Assembly: GCA_043101605.1 (NCBI GenBank)
Contig: JBICIG010000103.1
Coordinates: 1 to 48,900, forward strand
Length of the DNA: 48,900 nt
Source: JBICIG01 sp043101605
GTDB taxonomy: Bacteria; Planctomycetota; Phycisphaerae; Phycisphaerales; UBA1924
Direction of reading: 5' to 3'
The notes beneath the pieces are model-generated. The model was given only the letters and a program-made list of their open reading frames with translations. It searched no databases and was not told the origin of the DNA. Below, piece after piece: positions 8,524 through 18,300 of the stretch (position 1 is the stretch's first letter; the number at the start of each line of letters is the position of its first letter). A program made the position numbers and the translations under genes.

Positions 8524-9006
8524 ATGAACGATCCGACGGCATCCACCGAGGCCCCGCCGCGCACCCTCCGCGTCGATCTGCCGGTCCGCCGGCTGGATCC
8601 CAGAGCCGAACTGCCACGCTATCACTCCGAACTCGCCGCGGGGCTCGACATCGCCGCGTGCCTCGACGCGCCCGTCACGCTCGAGCCGGGGCGCATCGCG
8701 ATGATCCCCACCGGGCTGGCGATGGCGATCCCGCCCGGCTTCGAGGGACAGGTCCGCCCACGCTCGGGGCTCTCGACCAAGCACGGCGTGACGGTCCCCA
8801 ACGCGCCGGGCACCATCGATGCCGACTATCGCGGCGAGATCCGAGTCGCGCTGATCAACCTCGGCCAAGCCGCGTTCGTCGTCGAGCCGGGCATGCGCAT
8901 CGCCCAACTCGTCATCGCGCCGGTCGCCCACGCCCGCGTCCGCGAGACCGAGTCCCTCGACGACACCGCCCGCGGAGCCGCGGGCTTCGGCTCGACGGGT
9001 CATTGA
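8524..9006 (+). CDS. dut: Deoxyuridine 5'-triphosphate nucleotidohydrolase (dUTPase)
   Basis: The 160-aa trimeric dUTPase hydrolyses dUTP to dUMP and pyrophosphate, keeping uracil out of DNA and supplying dTMP synthesis. All five family motifs are visible: AGLDIAA (I), RPRSGLSTKHGV (II), NAPGTIDADYRGE with the catalytic Asp (III), RIAQLVIAP (IV) and RGAAGFGSTG (V, the flexible lid over the active site). An N-terminal extension of about 20 residues precedes the core. It starts at ATG 8524 and ends at TGA 9004-9006, just before a strong hairpin. Confidence 0.95.
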   Translation: MNDPTASTEAPPRTLRVDLPVRRLDPRAELPRYHSELAAGLDIAACLDAPVTLEPGRIAMIPTGLAMAIPPGFEGQVRPRSGLSTKHGVTVPNAPGTIDADYRGEIRVALINLGQAAFVVEPGMRIAQLVIAPVAHARVRETESLDDTARGAAGFGSTGH

Positions 9007-9017
9007 GCAGAAACAAA

Positions 9018-9045
9018 CACGGCTTGCCCGTTGGGACAAGCCGTG
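9018..9045 (-). terminator. Rho-independent-type terminator, probably shared by rpsA and dut
   Basis: CACGGCTTG and CAAGCCGTG form a perfect 9-bp stem around a 10-base loop. On the minus strand the stem is followed by TTTGTTTCTGC, a U-rich tail, so it best serves the rpsA-like gene ending at 9093. It lies between two converging genes and may also stop dut transcripts. Confidence 0.7.
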
Positions 9046-9092
9046 GCGCACAAGTCGGTATTCAACGGTTTCGAGCGAGCGTGTCGGCGTGA

Positions 9093-10529
9093 TCAGAGCT
9101 TCAGATCACCCAGCCCCGAGCCGAGCCCGCCGAAGTCGCCCAGCCCGCCGCCGGACTTGGACTGCTGCTTCTGCTTTTTCTGGGCTTCCTCGCGCATGCG
9201 GCGGAAGGCGGGGGTTTCCTTGAGGATCTCGTCCGGCGTGCGGGTGTCCTGCTCGCCCCGGCCGCGCCCCTTGCCCTTGCCTCCCTTGCCGCCGCCCGGG
9301 CCGCCGGCGGGGCGTTCGGGCGCGGGCTTGGTCTGCTTGAGGCTCAGGCTGACCTTGCGGGTGTCCGGGTCGATCTTGATGATCTTGACCTTGATCACCT
9401 CGTCCTGCTTGACGACATCCTCGACATTCGCCACGCGGCGCCAGTCGAGTTCGGAGATGTGGACCAGCCCCTCGACGCCCGGCGCGATCTCCACGAACGC
9501 CCCGAACTCGAGGATCTTCGTGACCCGCCCGGTCACCTCCGATTCCTCGGTCAGCTCGTTGCTCGCGGTGACGAACGGGTCCTCCTGGAGCTGCTTCATG
9601 CCCAGGCTGATGCGGTTGGCGTCCCAGTCGATCTTGAGCACCACGACCTTGACGCGCTGCCCCTCCTCGACGAACCGCCCAACCGCCTTCTCGCCCATGC
9701 CGACGCGATCGTGCGAGAGATCGGACAAGTGCACGAGCCCGTCGATGCCGCCCAGATCGACGAACGCGCCGAAGGGCATGATCTTGCGGACGATGCCCTC
9801 GACGGTCTGCCCGACGGCGAGCGAATCGCGGAGCTTGGCCGCCTGCTCGGCCCGCTCGGCCTGGAGCACATCGCGCCGGCTGAGGACGATGTTCCCGCGT
9901 CCGCGCCGGTCGATCCGCTGCACCTGGCAGACCATCTTCTCGCCCACGAACACCGACAGGTCGTTGATCCGGTCGAGCCCGACCTGGCTGGCGGGCATGA
10001 ACGCGTGATGCCCCGCGACCTCGAGCTCCAGCCCGCCCTTGTTCGTGCCCGTCACGCGGGCCTCGACGGTCTGCCCCGCTTCCAGGCGCTCCCAGTCGGC
10101 CTTCTGCACCGTGCCGGGCAACGAGCAGATGTAGATCGACTCGGTCGGCTCGAACTTGTTCACCACGACCTTGAGGTCGTCGCCCGGCGTGGGGAGCTCT
10201 TCCTCGGTCTTGAACTGCGTGCGGTCGACGACGCCGAGCTCCTTGGGACCGAACTCGACGAACACATCGCTGGGCCCGACGCTGACGACCTTGCCCGTCC
10301 GTTCCTCGCGGCCGGCGGTGACGACGCGGGGCCCGCGGATCGCGGGCTTGCCCGCCGACGCCGCGGTCATCTCGCCCGAGTGCAGGTTCTCGGAGTCCAT
10401 CGCACGCATCGCCTCGGCGATCTCGTTCTCGAGATCGGCGTCCAGCTTCGCCGGGCGTTGCGAGGCGTGCGGCATGGCCGAATCGCTCGCGGGAGTGGGG
10501 GACGAAGCCTGCTGATCGATGGAGTCCAT
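9093..10529 (-). CDS. rpsA: S1 RNA-binding domain protein, ribosomal protein bS1-like
   Basis: The 478-aa protein contains four S1 (OB-fold) repeats, at about residues 75-140, 150-215, 240-310 and 330-400. Repeats three and four have the classic core: GIVRKIMPFGAFVDLGGIDG and GRVTKILEFGAFVEIAPGVEG, each followed by GLVHxSxL. E. coli S1 has six repeats. Four-repeat proteins are common outside Proteobacteria and serve as S1 or S1-like factors in mRNA binding. The N-terminal 70 residues are low complexity. The tail has a Gly/Lys/Arg segment (GGGKGGKGKGRGRG) and a Gly/Leu-rich end, probably flexible and RNA-binding. It is a single gene flanked by a terminator. Confidence 0.85.
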   Translation of the reverse strand: MDSIDQQASSPTPASDSAMPHASQRPAKLDADLENEIAEAMRAMDSENLHSGEMTAASAGKPAIRGPRVVTAGREERTGKVVSVGPSDVFVEFGPKELGVVDRTQFKTEEELPTPGDDLKVVVNKFEPTESIYICSLPGTVQKADWERLEAGQTVEARVTGTNKGGLELEVAGHHAFMPASQVGLDRINDLSVFVGEKMVCQVQRIDRRGRGNIVLSRRDVLQAERAEQAAKLRDSLAVGQTVEGIVRKIMPFGAFVDLGGIDGLVHLSDLSHDRVGMGEKAVGRFVEEGQRVKVVVLKIDWDANRISLGMKQLQEDPFVTASNELTEESEVTGRVTKILEFGAFVEIAPGVEGLVHISELDWRRVANVEDVVKQDEVIKVKIIKIDPDTRKVSLSLKQTKPAPERPAGGPGGGKGGKGKGRGRGEQDTRTPDEILKETPAFRRMREEAQKKQKQQSKSGGGLGDFGGLGSGLGDLKL

Positions 10530-10657
10530 GGGTCGGTTCCGGAAGCAACTACGCTTGGGGCGACTCGCCCCGCACTGGGATTCTGGGAAAGTCAGTCTAA
10601 CGCGCGGCGAGGGTCAAACCAGCCTCTTGTGCCCACCACGCCGTTCCGCCGCTCGGG

Positions 10658-11710
10658 TCACATGAATTCTCGCGTCGCCTGGATGATCCGCTCGGCCGTC
10701 CGGATGTTCACCAGGCCCGCCTCGGCGTCGATCGTCGGGCGGTCCCCCGTCAGGACCGCCTCCAGGAACGCCTCGATCTCCGCCACGATCGGCTCGGCCT
10801 CGTCGATCTCCAGCGGCTCGATGTTCACCAGCTCCATCCAGTTCAGGTCCGTCAGGTCCTGCCCGCGTCGGAGCTGCTCGGTCACCTCACGCATCTGGAT
10901 CTCGTTGGCGATCCGCCGGATGATCGTGCCCTTCTTCGCGGCGTAATCGATCTTGATGTACGCGTTCTCGCCCGTGATCCGCGCCACCCGCTCGGTCTTG
11001 AGCGCCAGCCGGCTCGCGGTGATGTTCGCCACGCACTTGCCCCGCGGGAGGTCCCACAGCAGCCGCGCGTTGCAGATGTCCTCGTGCTCGGTCACCACCG
11101 CCACGCCCGCGGCGGTCACCTCGTCGGGCTCGCGACCGCCCATCAGCCACAGCACCACATCCAGGTCGTGGATCATCATGTCCATCACGACCCCGATGTC
11201 GACCGACCGAAAGGTCATCGGGCTCACGCGGTGCACCTCGATGAAGCGCGGCACGACCTCGCGCCCGTCCTGCGTCGCCGCCCGCATCGCACGCATCACC
11301 GGGTTGAACCGCTCGATGTGCCCGACCATCAGCACCGTGTCGTGCGCATCGGCGAGCGTCTTCATCTCCTCGGCTTCGCGGGCGTCGGTCGCCAGCGGCT
11401 TCTCGACCAGGCACGCCACGCCCGCTTCGAGGAACGGCTCGGCGATCGCGCGGTGCATCGTCGTCGGCACCGCGATGCTCACCGCTTCCACGCCCGCCTC
11501 GATCAGTTCACGCTCGGACTTGAACGCCCGGCACCCGTGCTTGGCTGCGATCTCCGCCGCTCGGTCCGCGTCGGCGTCCACCACCCCGACCAGTTCGCAC
11601 AGCGGATGCTCGGCGTAGACCCGCGCGTGATGCCGACCCATGCGGCCCACGCCCAGCGCTCCGCACCGGATCGTCCGTCCCTCGAAACGCTCTTGCAACG
11701 AAGCCGCCAC
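10658..11710 (-). CDS. Gfo/Idh/MocA family oxidoreductase
   Basis: The protein is 350 aa if it starts at GTG 11710 (VAASLQERFEG); a TTG at 11698 is also possible, and the longer frame would overlap trxA. It has an N-terminal Rossmann fold beginning GALGVGRMGRHHARVYAEHP, then the family signature EKPLATDAREAEEM with the conserved Lys-Pro, and GHIERFNPVMRAM before the C-terminal beta-sheet domain. Members oxidise or reduce sugars, nucleotide sugars or inositols with NAD(P). Resemblance to nucleotide-sugar 3-dehydrogenases and the presence of other sugar-nucleotide genes nearby hint at polysaccharide precursors, but the substrate cannot be read from sequence. It lies 64 bases after trxA, probably in one transcript. 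Confidence 0.82.
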   Translation of the reverse strand: MAASLQERFEGRTIRCGALGVGRMGRHHARVYAEHPLCELVGVVDADADRAAEIAAKHGCRAFKSERELIEAGVEAVSIAVPTTMHRAIAEPFLEAGVACLVEKPLATDAREAEEMKTLADAHDTVLMVGHIERFNPVMRAMRAATQDGREVVPRFIEVHRVSPMTFRSVDIGVVMDMMIHDLDVVLWLMGGREPDEVTAAGVAVVTEHEDICNARLLWDLPRGKCVANITASRLALKTERVARITGENAYIKIDYAAKKGTIIRRIANEIQMREVTEQLRRGQDLTDLNWMELVNIEPLEIDEAEPIVAEIEAFLEAVLTGDRPTIDAEAGLVNIRTAERIIQATREFM

Positions 11711-11774
11711 GCGCCCCCGCCCGATCTGTGGCCGCCGACCGCTCCCGTAGGAAACGCCCGGCGCCGGGGTGAAT

Positions 11775-12110
11775 TCAGTTGCCGCCCGCCTCGCGGAGCG
11801 CCGCGGCAAGGTCGTCCTTGCTCGCCAGCCCCACGAACTTCTTCGCCGGCTCGCCGCCCTTGAACACGATCACCGTCGGGATCGCGCTGATCCCGTACTT
11901 GATCGCGACGGCCTTGTTCGCGTCGGTGTCGAGCTTGCCGACCTTCGCCTTCCCGTCGAACTCGTCGGCCACGGCGTCGATCGTCGGCGCGAGCATCCGG
12001 CACGGCATGCACCACTCCGCCCAGAAGTCCACCAGCACCGGCTCATCGGCGCCCAGCACTTCCGTCTCGAAGTTGTCGTCCGTGAACTCGTGCACCTTCT
12101 CGCTTGCCAT
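11775..12110 (-). CDS. trxA: Thioredoxin
   Basis: The 111-aa protein starts at ATG 12110 (MASEKVHEFTDDNF) with AAAGGA eight bases upstream; the open frame runs further upstream without conservation. It has a canonical thioredoxin fold: DFWAEWCMPCRM with the redox pair Cys34/Cys37, KVGKLDTDANKAVA, and the cis-proline loop AIPTVIVFKGG. The active-site dipeptide is Met-Pro instead of the usual Gly-Pro (WCMPC), which is found in some bacterial thioredoxins and may shift the redox potential. There is no signal peptide, so it is cytoplasmic. It lies between folP and the Gfo/Idh gene on the same strand. Confidence 0.93.
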   Translation of the reverse strand: MASEKVHEFTDDNFETEVLGADEPVLVDFWAEWCMPCRMLAPTIDAVADEFDGKAKVGKLDTDANKAVAIKYGISAIPTVIVFKGGEPAKKFVGLASKDDLAAALREAGGN

Positions 12111-12202
12111 CGGCTGTCCTTTCCTCGGGGTCACCATCACGGTACCCCCAAGCCCGGCGGTTTGTTCCCGAGGGCCGTCCCTCGCGCCCCGGGGCCCAGA
12201 TG

Positions 12203-13156
12203 CTAGCCCCCCCGGCCCGAGGGTGCATCGCCCGCCCCCAGCACCCGCCACGCCAGCCGCAACGCCTCCCCCTGCGGGCCCGGGTCGTGCACCCGGAACA
12301 CCCGCGCCCCCGCCGACAGGTGCAGCACGCTCGCGGCGATCGAGCCCGCCAGCCGCTCCTCGGGCGTCGACTCCCGCCCAAGGCTCGCCCGTCCCACAAA
12401 GCTCTTCCGGCTCGCCGCACTCAGCACCCCGTACCCGCCCCCCGCGGTCGAAGCCAACTCCCCCGTCCGCGCGATCAGCTCCAGGTTCTGTCCGACCGTC
12501 TTTCCGAACCCGAGCCCCGGGTCGATCAGGATCGCGCCCCGCCGGACCCCCGCCCGCTCGGCCGCCGCCGCCCGCGCGCGCAGAAACCCGCCGACCTCCG
12601 CGACCACATCCGCATACGACGGCTCGACCGCGTACCGGTCCGAGTACGAGTCACGCGTCGGGTCGGCCAGCCGATGCATCAGGATCAGCCCGCAGCCGCG
12701 CTCGCCCGCCAGCGTCAGCATCTCCTCGTCTTCGGTGCCCGCGGCGACATCGTTGATCGCGTCCGCCCCCGCCTCCAGACACGCCCACGCCACCTCCGCC
12801 CGGGTCGTGTCGATGCTGATGGGAAGGTCGCGCAACTCCGCATCGCCGCGGATCGCCCGCACCACCGGCTCCAGGCGCGCGATCTGCTCGTCGGGCGGCA
12901 CCCGCTCGGCACCCGGGCGCGTCGACTCGCCCCCGAGGTCGATCAGGTCCGCCCCCGCCCGCACCGCCAATCGGCAGCGCTCGACCGCCGCCTCGACCCC
13001 CGGCGTCCGCGACTCGGCGTGGAAGCTGTCGGGCGTGACATTGACAATCGCCATGATCCGCGGTTCGGAGAGATCCACCCGCCGCCCGTTCCCGAGTTCC
13101 CACGCACGGCCCCCGCGCGCGCCCCGGTTCGAACCCGTGCTGACCGACTCGTCCAT
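12203..13156 (-). CDS. folP: Dihydropteroate synthase
   Basis: The protein is about 317 aa and joins p-aminobenzoate to the pterin pyrophosphate in folate synthesis; it is the sulfonamide target. Family signatures are IMAIVNVTPDSFHAES (start of the TIM barrel), DLGGESTRPGA, SIDTTRAEVA, AINDVAAG, GAILIDPGLGFGKTVGQN and VLSAASRKSFVG. An N-terminal extension of about 30 residues precedes the core. ATG 13156 is adjacent to an in-frame GTG at 13159, so the start is uncertain by one codon. It is upstream of trxA on the same strand with a 92-base gap, plausibly an operon with trxA and the oxidoreductase. Confidence 0.93.
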   Translation of the reverse strand: MDESVSTGSNRGARGGRAWELGNGRRVDLSEPRIMAIVNVTPDSFHAESRTPGVEAAVERCRLAVRAGADLIDLGGESTRPGAERVPPDEQIARLEPVVRAIRGDAELRDLPISIDTTRAEVAWACLEAGADAINDVAAGTEDEEMLTLAGERGCGLILMHRLADPTRDSYSDRYAVEPSYADVVAEVGGFLRARAAAAERAGVRRGAILIDPGLGFGKTVGQNLELIARTGELASTAGGGYGVLSAASRKSFVGRASLGRESTPEERLAGSIAASVLHLSAGARVFRVHDPGPQGEALRLAWRVLGAGDAPSGRGG

Positions 13157-13223
13157 CACGCCCGATGCTAAGCCCGCCGAATCGGCGTGCCGCGCAGACC
13201 GGGCCGCATCGAGCGCACAACAA

Positions 13224-13250
13224 GGGCCCGAGCCATCACGGCCCGGGCCC
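13224..13250 (-). terminator. Rho-independent-type terminator
   Basis: On the minus strand an 11-bp GC-rich stem (GGGCCCGGGCC pairing with GGCTCGGGCCC, one G-U) closes a GTGAT loop and is followed by TTGTTGTGCGC. It lies 75 bases past the stop of the secreted Met-rich gene and before folP, so it ends that gene's transcript. Confidence 0.65.
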
Positions 13251-13324
13251 TCGGTTTGGAGCGATCCCTGAAGGGTCGGCTCAGGCGTTGCCGGTTCCCT
13301 TCGGTCAGTCAGCGGTGGGGGAGG

Positions 13325-15112
13325 TCAGAAGCGGGGGCTGCCCTCGTCGTCATCCTCCTCCCAGCCATCGTCCTCCCAGTCGCCGCCGTCGTCGGCCATC
13401 TTGGCGAACTCGCCGATGAGCTTGACGACGCCCTCGGGCATGTAGATGCGCCCGACGAACCCGCCGTCCTGCATCGACGCGCCGATCGCGATCGGGCCCA
13501 TGTTCTGCGGGATCTCGATATCGAGCCCGCCGCCCATCATCGCCATCACGCCGCCGACCTGCTGCATGATCTCATCGATCCCGATGTAGACCTGCACGAC
13601 CGAGTTGCCCGGGAGCTGGCCCGCCGCATTGCGGATCGACGCCTGGGCGCCCAGCCCGTTGCCGGCGCGGGCCGCCTCGATCGCCTGGCTCATCAGCGGC
13701 GTGCTCTGGCTGAAGGTCGTGATCAGCCCCTCGTCGATCGCCGCGTAGTACCCGCTCGGGCCGCCCTGCGGGCCGAAGATCATCATCATGCCCATCTGGG
13801 CCTGCTGCGCGCCCGGGTCGGCCGGGTCGAACTGCATCTTCATGCCCCAGGAGTGCACCGGCACGCCCTCGACCGTCGTCGCGTCACGCTTGAAGCTCGT
13901 CGAGAACGAGATGCCCTGCTGCTCCATCCCGTTCAGCTCCGACATCATCGTGCTCGTGGTGTCGAGCAGCGCCGCCGGGTCCGAGGTCTTGGTGAACTGC
14001 AGCGTGTTGGCGAACAGCCCGCCCATCATGATCGCCGGCGGGTTGCCCATCACGAACGCCATCCCGTCCTGGTCGTCGATCATCTTCAGGAAGTTCCCGA
14101 AGCCCATCATCTCACCGCCCGCCGGGTTCATCTGCGCGCCCAGGTCCGCCAGCTTCCCGAACATCTGCTTCACCGCCGGCGAGGTCGTGTCCACCGACGC
14201 GGCGAACAGGAACGGCATGTCGGGCACATGCCGCAACAGGTCGCGGGCGTCCGCGTCCGCGTCCATCATCCGCGCCATCTCCGTCCCCGCGCGGAACTGC
14301 GCGCCAAGGTCGATCGACAACCCGGTGTCGCTCATCCCGACACCCATCAGCACCACCTCGCCCTGCTCGATGAGCTGGTCGGTGAAGTCCCCGATGAGCT
14401 GCCCGAACTGCTCCATCCCCTGGGCCTGCTCGCCCATCATCATCGCCATCATGCCCATCTGGCCCTGGAAGCCCTCCACACCCTCGCGGATGTACGGGGC
14501 GCCCGACACGATGTCCACCGCCACGAAGATGCTGCTGTGGTCGGCGATCTCGTTCCCCGCCGAGCCGAACCGGCGCTCGTGCGAGCGCAGGTTGCCCGCC
14601 CGACCCTCGAAGTCCTCGAGCAGTTCCCCGTTGGGCGACAGCGCCGCCCAACCGCCGCCCAGGTCGCGCAGGAACGCCTCCTCGCCCATCAACTCGATGT
14701 CGAACAGTCCGTTGTCGGCCGCCCGCCCGTCGAGCGCCTGCGCCAGGTCGCCGAAGTTGTCGACCGGCACGATCAGCACCATCGGCGGAGCCTCGGAATC
14801 AAAGTCCACCGTGCCGTCGTCGCCCGGCAGGATCGCCAGCGCGATCGAGCCGGTTTCGTCGAGCCCGGGTGTGCTCAGGATCATCTGGGCCATCCCCAGC
14901 ACCTGCTGCGAATCGCCCACTTGGATCAGCTCGAACAGCGCCCCCGCCCGCTCGTGAAGCTCGGCGAGGTTCCGCACCGAGACCACGATCGCCGCGTCCT
15001 CGGGAACCCGGTCCAGCGAGGGGGGGAGTTCCGCCAGCGCGGGGACCGAGATCCCCAGCATCACGCCGAAACCACCCAACACCCGCGACACTCGCTTCGT
15101 CATCGTGCTCAT
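13325..15112 (-). CDS. Secreted Met-rich protein of unknown function
   Basis: This gene encodes 595 aa starting at ATG 15112 (MSTMTKRVSRVLGGF), with GGCGAGGG upstream. A signal peptide ends at SVPALA. The first part (LDRVPEDAAIVVSVRNLAELHERAG) and repeated aspartate/glycine-rich segments resemble the large DUF3352-type secreted proteins common in planctomycetes, but this is only resemblance. Methionine clusters are striking: GQMGMMAMMMGEQAQGMEQF, QMGMMMIFG and VMAMMGGG. The C-terminus is acidic with aromatics (DWEDDGWEEDDDEGSPRF), echoing the neighbouring FtsK tail. No catalytic motif is recognised. It is transcribed alone and ends at the hairpin at 13224-13250. Confidence 0.75.
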   Translation of the reverse strand: MSTMTKRVSRVLGGFGVMLGISVPALAELPPSLDRVPEDAAIVVSVRNLAELHERAGALFELIQVGDSQQVLGMAQMILSTPGLDETGSIALAILPGDDGTVDFDSEAPPMVLIVPVDNFGDLAQALDGRAADNGLFDIELMGEEAFLRDLGGGWAALSPNGELLEDFEGRAGNLRSHERRFGSAGNEIADHSSIFVAVDIVSGAPYIREGVEGFQGQMGMMAMMMGEQAQGMEQFGQLIGDFTDQLIEQGEVVLMGVGMSDTGLSIDLGAQFRAGTEMARMMDADADARDLLRHVPDMPFLFAASVDTTSPAVKQMFGKLADLGAQMNPAGGEMMGFGNFLKMIDDQDGMAFVMGNPPAIMMGGLFANTLQFTKTSDPAALLDTTSTMMSELNGMEQQGISFSTSFKRDATTVEGVPVHSWGMKMQFDPADPGAQQAQMGMMMIFGPQGGPSGYYAAIDEGLITTFSQSTPLMSQAIEAARAGNGLGAQASIRNAAGQLPGNSVVQVYIGIDEIMQQVGGVMAMMGGGLDIEIPQNMGPIAIGASMQDGGFVGRIYMPEGVVKLIGEFAKMADDGGDWEDDGWEEDDDEGSPRF

Positions 15113-15342
15113 GGAATGAAACCCTCGCCTGATCGGGTTGTGTTCGTTCTCAAGGCCGCACCGCCGCGGCCCGTCTCTCACAATTCACACCGTTGGGACT
15201 CCCCGCCGCCGGGTTTCACCCGCCGGCGCGAAATCTCTCCGGACCGTGTTCGTAAATCGACTTCCCCACGATTCGCGCCCGCGCCCCGCACGCCGGGCGG
15301 CAGGTGGTCCTCGGGCACGCATCCCGAAGGGCCAACCCGGGT

Positions 15343-18300
15343 TTATCGCCTCGCGGGCTTGTCGCGGAGTTCGCTGAGAGGCTCATCGTCCTCCCCTTCC
15401 TCGAACTCCTCTTCCTCGTCCCAGCCTTCCGAGTCCTCGTCCGATTCCTCCTCGGCGTCCTCTTCCCACTCCTCGTCGTCTTCCTCGCCGTCCTCGACCC
15501 AGTCCTCGTCCTCGTCTTCGTCTTCCTCGTCCTCGTCGTCCTCGTCGCCGTCGTCTTCTTCCTCGTCGTCCTCGTCCCAATCCTCATCGTCTTCGTCGTC
15601 TTCGTCTTCGTCCCAGTCCTCGTCGCCGCCCTCGTCCTCATCCCAGTCGTCGTCGTCCTCGTCGTCGAGGGCGGCGGCGGGCTCGACCTCGCTCCCGGGC
15701 GACTCCGTCTCCGGCTCCGTGCTCTCAAGGTCGCCCGTCGCAGGCGGGGCGTCCGCCGCGGAACTCACCGCCCGCGCCGGCACCGCGATCTCCACCATCG
15801 GCTCCCACGGCGCGGGCTCCTCGTCGATCCGGCGGCTGTGCACCTCGACCGCCGCCGCGTCGTCCGGCCCGATCGCCAGTTCCCCGTCCAGATCCCCGTC
15901 GAGGTCCGCATCGTCCTCGAACGCGTCTTGCCCGGGCTCGTCGTCGAGCGTCGCCCGGCGCGCCCCCCCGGCATCGCCGAACAATTCACCCCGCTGCACC
16001 CGCGCCTCTTCCTCGGCAAGCGCCTTCATCGCTTCCCACTCCTCGGGCGTGATCATCACATCCCGCGCCACCGACCCCTTGTGCTCGCTGATGATCCCGG
16101 CGATGCCCATGAGGTCGATCAATCGGCTGGCACGCGTATACCCGATCGCCAGCCGTCGCTGCAAGAGGGAAACCGAACCCCGCTTGGTCTGGAGCACGAT
16201 CTCCACCGCCCGGTCGAACAGGGGGTCCTCCTGAGCCGCGGCCAGACTCGCCGACGAGTGATTCTCCGTCGCCTCCAGCCGCTCCTCGTCCGACCCGCCC
16301 GAACGCAGCTGGATGAGCTGGCGCTCGAAGGTCGGGCCCGCCACATCCCGCATGAACCGCACCACCCGGCGGATCTCCTTGTCGTCGACCAGCGTCCCCT
16401 GCGCCCGGCTCACCTTGTGCGACCGGGGAGACAGGAACAGCATGTCCCCCTGCCCCAGCAGCAACTCCCCGCCCTTCTGGTCCAGCACGATCCGCGAGTC
16501 CATCCCGCTCGCCACCTTGAAGGTGATCCGGCACGGCATGTTGCTCTTGATCAGCCCCGTCACCACATTCGCCTGCGGACGCTGCGTCGCCAGGATCAGG
16601 TGGATCCCCACCGCGCGGGCCTTCTGAGCGATGCGGATGATCGAGCTCTCCACCTCCTTGTTCGTCATCATCAGGTCCGCCAGCTCGTCGATGATGAACA
16701 CCATGTACGGCAGCCGACGCGGGATCCGCGCCTCCTCCTCGGGCGTCCGCGGCTCGAACGCGTCCTTCAGCTCCTCCCACTCCAGCTCGTTGTAGCTCGC
16801 GATGTCCCGCACGCCCGCCTCGGCGAGCAGCTCGTACCGCTCGTCCATCTTCGTGCACGCCCACTCCAGGATCGCCGCCGCCTTGCCCATCTCCGTCACC
16901 ACCGGGCACATCAGGTGCGGGATATCCCGGAACTGGCTCATCTCGACCATCTTCGGGTCGACCAGCACCAGCTTCAGCTCGTTGGGCTTCTTCGTGTAGA
17001 GGAAGCTCATGATGATCGTGTTCATGCACACGCTCTTGCCCGAGCCCGTCGTGCCCGCGATCAGCATGTGCGGCATCTGCGTCAGGTCCGCGATCAGCGG
17101 ATCACCCGCCGCGTCCTTGCCCAGGAACATCGGGAGCTTCATGTCCCCGAACCGCTCCCGGTTGCTCATCAGCTCCTTGAGCCGCACCTTTTCCTTGGTC
17201 GGGTTGGGCACCTCGATGCCCACCGTGTCGCGCCCCGCCTGGTTCGCGACGATGCGCACATTCACCGCCTTCAGCGACCGCGCCACATCCGCCGACACCG
17301 CCTGCAGCTTCGAGACCTTCGTCCCCGGCGCCAGCCGCACGTCATACTGCGTGATCACCGGCCCGCTCTCGATCCCAACCACCTCGCCCTCGATGCGGTA
17401 CTCGCCCAGCGCCGCCTCGAGGTTCTCCGCCTGCTCGCGCACCAGCGACTCGAGCTTGGCCGAGAAGTTCTCCTCCGGTTCCTCGAGCAGGTCCACCCCG
17501 GGGAACTTGTACCCCTTCAACTCCGCCACGCTCTGGATGTCCCGCAGGTCGTCCTCGGTCGCGGTCTGCTTGTCCGACCCGGCAAACCGCACCGGCAGCT
17601 TGGCGATCTTCGCCTTGAGCTCATCCCGCGAGAACACCTGCGGCGCCCCGGGAAGCTCCTCGTCTTCCTCGCCTTCCTCGTCTTCTTCGTTCTCCGCCCC
17701 CTCGCCCGCGTCCTCCGCCCGCACCGACCGCCGCTTCTTCGGCGTCTTCACTTCCAGCGGCTCGGCCTCCTCGTCATCCTCGTACTCGGCCGATTCCGCA
17801 TCGAGCGCTTCCTCGTCGATCTCCTCGACCGCCCGCGCGGGCTTGCGGCTCTTGCGTTCCTTGCCGCCCCGGCTCGCGGCCGGCTCGGGCCGCTCCACGC
17901 GATCGTCGTCTTCCAGATCATCCAGGCGCACCTGCACGGGCTTGCGGCCCTTGATCATTGCGCTCAGCCCCGCCAGCAAACCGCCCGCGCGCTTCGCCGC
18001 CGTCCCCGTGCCGACCGCCGCGGCCCCGGCGATCGCACCCGTCTTCCCCGCCGCCGGCTGGGCGCGATGCCACAGCCACTTGGGCACCAGGATCAGGTAA
18101 CGGTCGAACGCCACCACCGCGCCCACCGCCGCCAGCAGCACCAGCCACACCAGGCTGCCCACCACATTGAAACGCGCCGCCAGTTCGCTCCCCACGACCA
18201 CGCCCAGCGACCCGCCCGCCAAATCCGGCATGGGCGCGATCGTCGGCAGCAGCAGCGAGTTCATCCCGCACAGCGCCGCCGTCAGCAGCACCAGCCCCGC

